Assembly (NCBI RefSeq): GCF_004358345.1
Contig: NZ_CP037952.1
Coordinates: forward strand, 4,960,001 to 5,024,000
DNA: 64,000 nucleotides
Direction of reading: 5' to 3'
Source of the DNA: Parashewanella spongiae
Lineage (GTDB): Bacteria > Pseudomonadota > Gammaproteobacteria > Enterobacterales > Shewanellaceae
Below are positions 18,502 to 25,901 of this stretch, in pieces. Position 1 is the stretch's first letter; each line of letters starts with the position of its first letter. A program made the position numbers and the translations under genes. The notes under the pieces are model-generated. The model ran no database searches. It was not told the DNA's origin and saw nothing but the letters and a program-made list of their open reading frames with translations.

Positions 18502-20475
18502 GTGAATAAACTCCTTTTATTAATCTGTGCTATAACACTCACCTGCTCTAATTCGTTTGCAAAAATACCCTCCGATATTGATGAGCAGATTTCAATATTT
18601 ACCAAACCTTACCAATACTCTGAAGTAAAAATTTCCCCTAATGGAACCTACATCAGTTTTATTTATAACGAAAATAACATCAGAAAACTCGCATTTTTAG
18701 ATGCCAAAACCTACCAAGCTACTTATGTAGTCCGATTTTCTGGTGATGAAGAAGTAGGAAGTTATGAATGGGTAAATGATGAACGCGTGGCGCTAGAGAA
18801 AGTCTACAATCGTGGTTGGAAAGAAGAGCCTGAATATTACGGTGAAATATTTTCCGTTAATGCTGATGGTAAAAAAGCTACCTATCTTTTTGGCCAAAAA
18901 CATGGTGGTCAAACTACAGGGTCTCGTTTGCACAAAAACACAGCAATCAATGCTATAGGCTATATTCGCCACGGCTTACCCGCTAATGATAAATATATGC
19001 TTATCAAAGCTTACCCTTTCAATAACGGTACTTCAGGGTTCATGTCAAAAGTACAACCTCAATTGTATAAAGTGAATGTCTATTCTGGTAAGCGCAAAAA
19101 AATAGCTACGGCCCCAATCACTAACGCCAATTTTATTTTAAATAAAGACTTAGAACCGACTTTTGTTTCAGGAACAAACAGCAACAATGAAACTCATCAT
19201 TTTCAGTTGATTGACAAAAAATGGAGCGAAATTGATCTCATTAGAGGTCGTCTAAATAATTTTTCTATTATAAGTGTCTCTGATAAAGCCGATCATATTT
19301 ACGCTGAAGGATTTTTACCGAATGAGAAACAAGCACTGTTTGAAATCAACACAAGGACAGGAAAGCAAACAAAAATAGTCAGCAATGATAATGTTGAGCC
19401 TCAAAAGTTTTGGGTCGATGATAACACCAATGAGCTGTATGCCGTTGAATTTGAAGACGGTTACCCTGAGTATGCTTTTGTTAACAAGGAGCATAACTCT
19501 GCAAAGCAATTAAAATCATTATTGAGTGCTATTCCAGGTCATCAACTACATCTGCTCAGCAAGACCTTAGATGGACACAAATCGATTGTTGCTGCATTTA
19601 ATGACCGTAATCCGAGTGATTATTATGTTTACAATAGTAAGAAGAATGAGATTAAGAAAATACTTGCACAGGCTGAATGGTTGAACCCAGATGATCTTGC
19701 TGACGTTAAACCCATCAGCTTTAAAAGCCGCGATGGATTAACAATTCACGGTTTCATTACCATGCCATACGGCATTGAACATAAAAACCTCCCTTTAGTC
19801 GTTAATCCACATGGGGGTCCCATTGCCCGAGATTATTGGGGCTATAACTCACAAGCCCAGTTCTTGGCACAACAAGGTATTGCCACGTTACAAATTAACT
19901 TCCGTAGCTCTAGCGGTTATGGGTTGGCCTTTGAGAAAGCAGGCAATGAAAACTGGGGGACTAAAGTCCAATACGACATTATTGATGGCACACGCTATGC
20001 TATTAATCAGGGTTGGATCAACAAAGATAAAATATGCATCGAAGGCGGCAGTTTTGGTGCTTACAGTGCAATTCAAAGCGCGATTATTGAGCCCGATATG
20101 TTCAAGTGTGCAATTGGTGTGGCAGGGGTATATGACTTAACCCTAATGAAAGAAGAAGGTGATATTCCATCGATTAATTTTGGCTCAAGTTATCTTAACG
20201 AAGTACTTGGTAATGATCAGAGTAAACTGCAAGCAATGTCACCTGCACATAATGTCAATAAACTTAAAGCCAAGATACTCTTAGTTCATGGAAAAAAAGA
20301 TAAAAGAACGCCCATAGAGCAATACGAGGCATTAGAAGATGCACTCAATTCAGCTCAGTATTCATTTGAAAAAATGATTTTTGACAAAGAAGGCCATGGA
20401 TTATTCAATCCTGAGAATAGAGCAAAATATTATAAAAAAATGCACAGCTTTTTAAAAGAAAATCTAGCACTATAA
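18502..20475 (+). CDS. Exported S9-family (prolyl oligopeptidase-type) peptidase
   Basis: This 657-residue serine peptidase has a signal peptide (MNKLLLLICAITLTCSNSFA), an N-terminal beta-propeller region (about 30-400) and a C-terminal alpha/beta hydrolase domain. The nucleophile is in GGSFGAYSA, the Asp is probably in VHGKKDKRTP and the His in EGHGLF. It belongs to the S9C-like (acylaminoacyl/dipeptidyl peptidase) group and probably degrades peptides in the periplasm. The start is GTG with AAGGATG upstream. A strong terminator follows, so it appears monocistronic. Confidence 0.9.
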   Translation: MNKLLLLICAITLTCSNSFAKIPSDIDEQISIFTKPYQYSEVKISPNGTYISFIYNENNIRKLAFLDAKTYQATYVVRFSGDEEVGSYEWVNDERVALEKVYNRGWKEEPEYYGEIFSVNADGKKATYLFGQKHGGQTTGSRLHKNTAINAIGYIRHGLPANDKYMLIKAYPFNNGTSGFMSKVQPQLYKVNVYSGKRKKIATAPITNANFILNKDLEPTFVSGTNSNNETHHFQLIDKKWSEIDLIRGRLNNFSIISVSDKADHIYAEGFLPNEKQALFEINTRTGKQTKIVSNDNVEPQKFWVDDNTNELYAVEFEDGYPEYAFVNKEHNSAKQLKSLLSAIPGHQLHLLSKTLDGHKSIVAAFNDRNPSDYYVYNSKKNEIKKILAQAEWLNPDDLADVKPISFKSRDGLTIHGFITMPYGIEHKNLPLVVNPHGGPIARDYWGYNSQAQFLAQQGIATLQINFRSSSGYGLAFEKAGNENWGTKVQYDIIDGTRYAINQGWINKDKICIEGGSFGAYSAIQSAIIEPDMFKCAIGVAGVYDLTLMKEEGDIPSINFGSSYLNEVLGNDQSKLQAMSPAHNVNKLKAKILLVHGKKDKRTPIEQYEALEDALNSAQYSFEKMIFDKEGHGLFNPENRAKYYKKMHSFLKENLAL

Positions 20476-20497
20476 CCTACTGGCACGTCTAAAAATT

Positions 20498-20537
20498 AAA
20501 CGTCCCAAGTATCATAATTGAACTGGGACGTTTTTTT
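20498..20537 (+). terminator. Terminator after the S9 peptidase
   Basis: AAACGTCCC (20498-20506) pairs with GGGACGTTT (20525-20533), extended by AGT/ACT, followed by a T7 tract starting at 20531. Confidence 0.92.
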
Positions 20538-20727
20538 AATTGTCTCGCAAATATACCGTTAAAAATGGATTTCAGCTGTAAATTAACAGGGTTTCACGTT
20601 ATTCTAGTCGGCTTGCTTTATGTTATCTTTTGACTGAGAGTCAGCGATTAAAGGCAGAACCGTTACTGTAAGCCAGATTTATATCTATACTTTCGGTAAT
20701 GTTAATAGACGCTAATGTGAGAAATCT

Positions 20728-21405
20728 ATGACAATACAAGCTGTAACACTCAACCAACCTCTACTCAGTGACGCTGCATTAAAAGTCCAGCAAGCTTTAA
20801 TTGAAAAAGGCTTAGAGACACCAATGCTTCCGAACACGCTCAGCAGCGAGCAACGTAAGGAAAAAATTGAGCATCATATGCGAGAAATCTTATCGCTCAT
20901 GGCGTTAGATTTAAACGATGACAGCTTGGCGGATACACCCAGACGCGTCGCTAAAATGTATATCGATGAGATTTTTTCTGGATTGGATTACTGTAACTTT
21001 CCCAAGATCACCATGATCGATAATAAGATGAATGTTGAAGAGATGATCAAAGTGCAAGACATCAGTCTCACCAGCACTTGTGAGCATCATCTTGTTACCA
21101 TAGATGGCGTGGCCACTGTCGCTTATTTGCCGCGTAAGAAAATCATTGGATTATCTAAAATCAACCGCATTGTGCGATTTTTTGCTCAGCGGCCTCAGGT
21201 ACAAGAGCGGTTAAATCAACAAGTGTTGATCGCACTGCAAACGCTGCTTGAAACCAATGATGTAGCCGTAAAAATGGATGCGGTACATTATTGTGTGAAA
21301 TCACGTGGGATCATGGACGCCACCAGTTCCACCACCACCTCTGCATTAGGTGGGATTTTTAAATCTGATCCTGCCACCAGAGCTGAATTTTTGATGCGTA
21401 AATAA
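20728..21405 (+). CDS. folE: GTP cyclohydrolase I
   Basis: FolE converts GTP to 7,8-dihydroneopterin triphosphate, the first step of tetrahydrofolate synthesis. The 225-residue product has the zinc/active-site signature [35 protein letters not shown] and the C-terminal [11 protein letters not shown] (zinc Cys). Length and motifs fit the homodecameric FolE type. No folate genes are adjacent. A hairpin and a short palindrome follow. Confidence 0.98.
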   Translation: MTIQAVTLNQPLLSDAALKVQQALIEKGLETPMLPNTLSSEQRKEKIEHHMREILSLMALDLNDDSLADTPRRVAKMYIDEIFSGLDYCNFPKITMIDNKMNVEEMIKVQDISLTSTCEHHLVTIDGVATVAYLPRKKIIGLSKINRIVRFFAQRPQVQERLNQQVLIALQTLLETNDVAVKMDAVHYCVKSRGIMDATSSTTTSALGGIFKSDPATRAEFLMRK

Positions 21406-21417
21406 ACGCGTTTATAT

Positions 21418-21457
21418 AAAAGCCAGATATGCTCAACATAAGCATTATCTGGCTTTA
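21418..21457 (+). terminator. Hairpin after folE
   Basis: AAAGCCAGATA and TATCTGGCTTT form an 11-bp stem with an inner TGCT/AGCA pair. No T tract follows, so it may stabilise the transcript end rather than terminate by itself. Confidence 0.55.
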
Positions 21458-21478
21458 TACCAATTACAGTAATTGGTA
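21458..21478. repeat. Collapsed family C MITE (ends only)
   Basis: A 21-bp palindrome beginning TACCAATTAC and ending GTAATTGGTA is the two 16-bp ends of family C (10451-10808) overlapped with no interior. It is flanked by TA on both sides. Confidence 0.6.
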
Positions 21479-21501
21479 TAATTGCTTTATTCAGTCAGTT
21501 A

Positions 21502-21768
21502 GGAACTGTCCCAAAATAACTTCCCTGTTTTGCTGTCGTTTATTTTTGAGCTTATACAAGGCGAAGAAAGTGTGGTGTAGTTACTCTACATAAGCTTTCG
21601 ACAACACAGTAGAAGCCAAAAATAAACACAGCCCAAAGGGTTACGCTTAAAATTGCCACTCTCTGCGTTACTCATTTTTCATTTAGAATAACTAAACTTC
21701 ATTCTTCGTGCCTTGATATTGACAATTTTAAGCAGTAACAAATCGGTAAGTTATTTTGAGACAGTTCC
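21502..21768. repeat. MITE family D
   Basis: The terminal inverted repeats of about 21 bp begin GGAACTGTCCCAAAATAAC; the other end reads GGAACTGTCTCAAAATAAC on the opposite strand. The element is flanked by TTA (21499-21501 and 21769-21771) and is 267 bp with no coding function. The 3-bp TTA duplication and GG-starting ends suggest an IS5-type mobiliser. It sits 8 bp beyond the pyrE stop. Confidence 0.85.
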
Positions 21769-21776
21769 TTACGATT

Positions 21777-22418
21777 TTAAATTCCGAATTGCTCACGATA
21801 AGCGCGCACAGCAGCCAACTCTGTTTTCATCCCAGATTCTTGCTCTAAATAAATCAATAAATCTGCTAAGGTCAAGATAGAAATAATCTGACAGCCAAAA
21901 TCACGCTCTACTTCCTGAATAGCCGATAACTCACCCTTACCTTTCTCTTGTCTATCCAAGGCAATCAACACCCCTGCAAGCTCTGCCTTATTCGCCGCAA
22001 TGATTTCCATTGACTCACGGATTGCTGTGCCAGCAGTAATTACATCATCCACCAGCATGACCTTACCATTTAGTTCACTCCCCACTAACGAGCCACCTTC
22101 ACCGTGTGTTTTTTTCTCTTTGCGGTTAAAACAATACGGCGCATCAATATCATGATGCTCTGCTAGCGCCACAGTAGTAGTGGTGGCAATTGGAATACCT
22201 TTGTATGCTGGGCCAAAAACCAAATCATAATCAATGCCCGAATCGACCAGTGCAGCCGCATAAAATCGCCCCAGCTTGGCTAAATCACGACCAGTATTAA
22301 ACAAACCGGCATTAAAAAAGTAAGGGCTGGTGCGACCTGACTTTAAAGTAAATTCGCCAAAACGCAGAACCTTACGTTCAAGCGCAAATTCAATGAATTC
22401 TTTTTGATAGGCTTTCAT
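21777..22418 (-). CDS. pyrE: Orotate phosphoribosyltransferase
   Basis: PyrE joins orotate and PRPP to give OMP in de novo pyrimidine synthesis. The 213-residue product has the family start [23 protein letters not shown] (here summarised as the PyrE N-terminal motif), [10 protein letters not shown] and the PRPP-binding loop [17 protein letters not shown]. It follows rph by 75 bp, with an intervening hairpin and T tract that looks like the UTP-sensing attenuator known for the enterobacterial rph-pyrE operon. Confidence 0.98.
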   Translation of the reverse strand: MKAYQKEFIEFALERKVLRFGEFTLKSGRTSPYFFNAGLFNTGRDLAKLGRFYAAALVDSGIDYDLVFGPAYKGIPIATTTTVALAEHHDIDAPYCFNRKEKKTHGEGGSLVGSELNGKVMLVDDVITAGTAIRESMEIIAANKAELAGVLIALDRQEKGKGELSAIQEVERDFGCQIISILTLADLLIYLEQESGMKTELAAVRAYREQFGI

Positions 22419-22462
22419 TAATTTATCCTATTTTCGTTTTTATGGTTGTAGAATACGGTCAG

Positions 22463-22485
22463 AAAAAACGCTCCAATTCGGAGCG
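22463..22485 (-). promoter_or_regulatory. Probable pyrE attenuator hairpin
   Basis: On the minus strand, 8 nt after the rph stop, CGCTCC pairs with GGAGCG around a short loop and is followed by six T. Position and form match the attenuator between rph and pyrE in enterobacteria, where translation of the rph end, tuned by UTP-dependent RNA polymerase pausing, decides read-through. It could otherwise be a simple rph terminator. Confidence 0.75.
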
Positions 22486-22493
22486 CCTGATAA

Positions 22494-23207
22494 TTAATTC
22501 AATGCAGTTTTTTGCACATCAATGATTTCTCGAATGCTGTTTTTAGCTAATGCCAATAACTCGAGTAACTCTTCATGACTGAAAGGCTCACCCTCTGCCG
22601 TACCTTGTACTTCAATCATTTTACCCGTTTCAGTCATCACGACATTCATGTCGGTTTCAGCTTCGCTGTCTTCTAGATATTCCAAGTCACTGATAGGCTC
22701 GCCTTTGTAAATACCAACACTTACTGCAGCGATTAAGAATTTAAGAGGATTTGTTTTGATGATCCCTTTGCTTCTAGCGTGATTTAATGCATCCACCAAT
22801 GCCACACAAGCACCTGTAATTGAAGCTGTGCGAGTACCACCGTCCGCTTGGATCACATCACAATCTATAACAATAGTATTTTCGCCTAGGGCTTTCATAT
22901 CAACACAAGCACGTAAACTGCGACCGATTAGTCGCTGAATTTCCTGAGTACGTCCAGATTGCTTACCACGAGCCGCTTCACGATCCATTCTTGAATGAGT
23001 CGAACGAGGAAGCATGCCGTATTCAGCCGTCACCCAGCCTTGCCCTTGGCCTTTCAAAAAGCGAGGGACGCCTTCAGTGAAACTCGCTGTACATAATACT
23101 TTCGTTTCACCAAACTCAACTAAAACAGAGCCTTCTGCATGAGCGGTAAAGTTGCGTGTAATGGTAATTGGGCGAGCTTGTTCTGGCGTACGTTTGCTAG
23201 GGCGCAT
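22494..23207 (-). CDS. rph: RNase PH
   Basis: RNase PH is a phosphate-dependent 3' exoribonuclease trimming tRNA and rRNA ends. From the ATG at 23207 the protein has 237 residues, starting [20 protein letters not shown], with [33 protein letters not shown] and the usual end. A longer frame to 23288 adds 27 unrelated residues; AAAGGATATACCC ahead of 23207 favours the short form. Downstream is the pyrE attenuator and pyrE, and the divergent neighbour is yicC. Confidence 0.97.
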   Translation of the reverse strand: MRPSKRTPEQARPITITRNFTAHAEGSVLVEFGETKVLCTASFTEGVPRFLKGQGQGWVTAEYGMLPRSTHSRMDREAARGKQSGRTQEIQRLIGRSLRACVDMKALGENTIVIDCDVIQADGGTRTASITGACVALVDALNHARSKGIIKTNPLKFLIAAVSVGIYKGEPISDLEYLEDSEAETDMNVVMTETGKMIEVQGTAEGEPFSHEELLELLALAKNSIREIIDVQKTALN

Positions 23208-23385
23208 GGGTATATCCTTTAGACAGGCAAAATAAATATTGCGAGCATTATAAGGGTTTGTCGTGTCAGCACCAATAGCCAAACTCAATTGTCAATGATT
23301 CTACCCATACAGAGGTAAACTATTGCCAATAAAGAAGTGTATAATCAAACCAATTTCACTATTCACATATGAAAAGGATTTGTTC

Positions 23386-24249
23386 ATGATCCAGAGCATG
23401 ACCGCCTACGCTCGCCTTGAGCACAAAGCCAATTGGGGTGCAGCTTCATGGGAGATTCGCTCGGTTAACCAACGTTACCTTGAGACCTATTTACGTTTGC
23501 CCGAGCAATTCCGCAGCTTTGAGCCCATCTTGCGCGATAGGCTCCGTAAACGCCTTAACCGCGGTAAACTTGAAGTCAATTTACGTTACGATCTTAACGA
23601 TAAATCATCTGATGAAATGCAGTTTAATCAAAGCTTGGCCAAGCAATTGATTGATACCGCAAATTCACTACAACAACAAGCTGGTCAAGGCAACATAGAC
23701 ATCGTAGAACTGATGAAATGGCCCGGAGTTCTAGCAAGTAGTGAACAAGATATGGACGCCATTGGCAAAGAGTTACTATCAATATTTGATGCTGCCATCG
23801 ATCAATTCATCGAAGCGCGCTCTCGCGAAGGCGAAGCCATTAAAACTATGCTTGAAACTCGCCTTGTTGCCATTGAAGAACAAGTTTTAATCGTCCGTGA
23901 GCACATGCCAAAAATTATGCAATGGCAACGTGAAAAACTGCAGTCCCGTTTCGATGAGATCCAAGGTGCACTCGACCCTGCACGTATTGAACAAGAGATG
24001 GTTTTATTAGCTCAAAAGCAAGATGTCGCCGAAGAAATAGACAGGCTTGAAGCCCACATAGCCGAAACCCGCCGAATTTTAAAAAAAGGCGGCCCACAAG
24101 GCCGTCGTTTAGATTTTATGATGCAAGAATTTAATCGTGAATCAAACACCTTGGCATCAAAATCCATCAGTTCTGAAGTAACTGCTGCCGCTGTTGAACT
24201 GAAAGTGTTAATTGAGCAAATGCGTGAGCAGATCCAGAACGTTGAATAA
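23386..24249 (+). CDS. yicC: YicC family endoribonuclease (island attachment gene)
   Basis: YicC-type proteins (YicC_N plus DUF1732) are endoribonucleases or stability factors. The 287-residue product starts MIQSMTAYARLEHKANWG and ends with the highly conserved DUF1732 tail (RRLDFMMQEFNRESNTLASK ... QMREQIQNVE). The start at 23386 has AAAAGG ahead; the longer frame from 23323 is not family-like. Its last 20 bp are the left attachment core of the genomic island, and the gene is intact after insertion, as usual for elements targeting a 3' end. It is divergent from rph, the common gammaproteobacterial order. Confidence 0.97.
   Translation: MIQSMTAYARLEHKANWGAASWEIRSVNQRYLETYLRLPEQFRSFEPILRDRLRKRLNRGKLEVNLRYDLNDKSSDEMQFNQSLAKQLIDTANSLQQQAGQGNIDIVELMKWPGVLASSEQDMDAIGKELLSIFDAAIDQFIEARSREGEAIKTMLETRLVAIEEQVLIVREHMPKIMQWQREKLQSRFDEIQGALDPARIEQEMVLLAQKQDVAEEIDRLEAHIAETRRILKKGGPQGRRLDFMMQEFNRESNTLASKSISSEVTAAAVELKVLIEQMREQIQNVE
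24230..24249 (+). other. attL: left attachment core at the 3' end of yicC
   Basis: AGATCCAGAACGTTGAATAA, encoding the last codons of yicC, recurs as AGATCCAGAATATTGAATAA at 45388-45407 (18 of 20 identical, same orientation). The integrase gene begins 200 bp inside this end. The 3' end of yicC is a known target for mobilisable genomic islands of Vibrio and relatives that use SXT/R391 conjugation. Confidence 0.78.
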
Positions 24250-24356
24250 TTTCTCAGCAGTGCTCATTACGTTTTATTTTTATTTAAATTCATAAGGTTA
24301 AACTAAAACATTGTATCACAATCTCTCAGATCAGATCACGTAATCTTATAATTAGT

Positions 24357-24382
24357 GGTGAGTACATCGGTAAGTACTCACC
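24357..24382. promoter_or_regulatory. Perfect inverted repeat between attL and the integrase gene
   Basis: GGTGAGTAC (24357-24365) and GTACTCACC (24374-24382) flank 8 bp. There is no T tract. It lies in the int leader, so it may be an integrase or excisionase binding site or an operator; this is positional inference. Confidence 0.45.
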
Positions 24383-24448
24383 ATGTTGACATCACTCTTA
24401 CTGGTCAGTACATTTGTTGTACATCAATCAACCAGTTAGAGTGACTTT

Positions 24449-25663
24449 ATGGCATCTCTCGAAGATACAGACTTCGCAGAATTAATCAGAAATGGTGAAA
24501 GCAGAACAAGCCTCGGAGATGGTTTGTACTTTGTCGTACCAAAGCGTGGACAAGCCTATTGGGCCTTCCGGTATGTGTTACACAAAAAACGTAAGCTGAT
24601 GACTTTAGGTAAATATCAAGAAATGCTACCTAGAGACGCTAGGGAAGAAGCCATTCTTAAAGCTAGAGAAATCAGAACAGGTATTGATCCTATCCGAGCT
24701 CGCAAAAAAGCGATGCAAGAAAATATACACACTGTTAATACTCTGTTTGAAGACTGGCATAAAGGAAATGTTCGAAGGCTAAAGTACCCAGAGATCCCCG
24801 AGCGAGTTTATCGTAAAGATATTGCCCCACATATCGGTGAGTTTCTGCTCAGCCAAGTTACAGCTAGAGACATCAGAAATATCATTGAGGCAATCACAGC
24901 CTCTGGTCGGCCAACAGTCTCTAATGACGCCCTTGCATACTGCAAACAACTTTTTAATCACGGTATAAAATTAGATTTGGTTGGTGCTAATCCAGCTGCC
25001 GCATTTAACGTGTCTGACGCTGGAGGGATAGAAAAAAGTAAAGTTCGACACTTAACAATTGAAGAAGTAACACATTTTTTCAATGTGGCCTATGAAAATT
25101 CAGACAGCTTTAGTCGAGAGAATTATATCGCTATCAGTTTACTTATTTGTCTTGGCGTGCGTAAATCCGAATTAGTTGAAGCTAAATGGTCTGAATTTGA
25201 TCTGCCAAAGCGAATTTGGTTTTTGCCTAACGAAAGAAGTAAAACAGGGGTAGGGATCAGCATACCGCTTTCTGAAACGGTCATTGAGTGGATTCAAGAA
25301 TTACAAGTCAGAGCTTGTGATTCGGAATATATTTTCCCAAATAGAAGAGCAGGTAAAGCCCCTCATATGGGCAAAGACACTCTTAACCGTGCGATTACAA
25401 AACTTTTTGGGCATGAAGCTGGTAAGAAAAAGCAACCGCTAAACCTAATGGGAAAAATGAACCATTTTACTGTTCATGATCTAAGAAGAACATGCCGAAC
25501 TCTTTTGGCTAAGCAAGGCACATTAGGACATGTTGCAGAACGTTGTTTGAATCACAAACTCAAAGGCATTGAAGGGATTTATAACCAACACGATTACTTT
25601 GATGAACGAAAAGAAGCGTTAGATCAGCTATCTTTAACTATCGCTAACATAGTGAATAGATAG
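24449..25663 (+). CDS. int: Tyrosine-recombinase integrase of the yicC island
   Basis: This 404-residue P4-like integrase has an N-terminal DUF4102-type arm-binding region (SLGDGLYFVVPKRGQAYWAFRY), a core-binding SAM-like domain (about 100-200) and a catalytic domain. The latter holds Arg in LGVRKSELVEAKW, the HDLRRTCRT box (His and second Arg), H in CLNHKLKG and the nucleophile Tyr in IYNQHDYF. Placed just inside attL and reading inward, it should integrate the island at the yicC 3' end. After its TAG stop the frame stays open for 25 codons (to about 25738). Confidence 0.93.
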   Translation: MASLEDTDFAELIRNGESRTSLGDGLYFVVPKRGQAYWAFRYVLHKKRKLMTLGKYQEMLPRDAREEAILKAREIRTGIDPIRARKKAMQENIHTVNTLFEDWHKGNVRRLKYPEIPERVYRKDIAPHIGEFLLSQVTARDIRNIIEAITASGRPTVSNDALAYCKQLFNHGIKLDLVGANPAAAFNVSDAGGIEKSKVRHLTIEEVTHFFNVAYENSDSFSRENYIAISLLICLGVRKSELVEAKWSEFDLPKRIWFLPNERSKTGVGISIPLSETVIEWIQELQVRACDSEYIFPNRRAGKAPHMGKDTLNRAITKLFGHEAGKKKQPLNLMGKMNHFTVHDLRRTCRTLLAKQGTLGHVAERCLNHKLKGIEGIYNQHDYFDERKEALDQLSLTIANIVNR

Positions 25664-25750
25664 GCCTTTAATACTGATAACTGTGAACATTGTTTTGAGG
25701 TAGAAAAATTACGGCATGAACTAGGATTAAAACCTTAACGCCATGTATTT

Positions 25751-25786
25751 AAAGGCTTGTTTATATTTATATAGACAAGCCTTTTT
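25751..25786. terminator. Bidirectional terminator between int and the helicase gene
   Basis: AAAGGCTTGT (25751-25760) pairs with ACAAGCCTTT (25775-25784), flanked by A and T tracts. It serves converging int and helicase transcripts. Confidence 0.88.
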
Positions 25787-25901
25787 GTTTTGAACCCACA
25801 ATTGAACCCACATTTATTCCTGTTACCATTTTTATAGCCATCAACTAAACGATAATGAATATCATTCATATTAATTAAACCCTTATTTTCCTTGGTTAGC
25901 A

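Noticed and set aside
25788-25815. Tandem TTGAACCCACA copies as an att site
   Set aside because: The direct repeat is only two short units inside the island with no counterpart at either end; the yicC-end match is far better.
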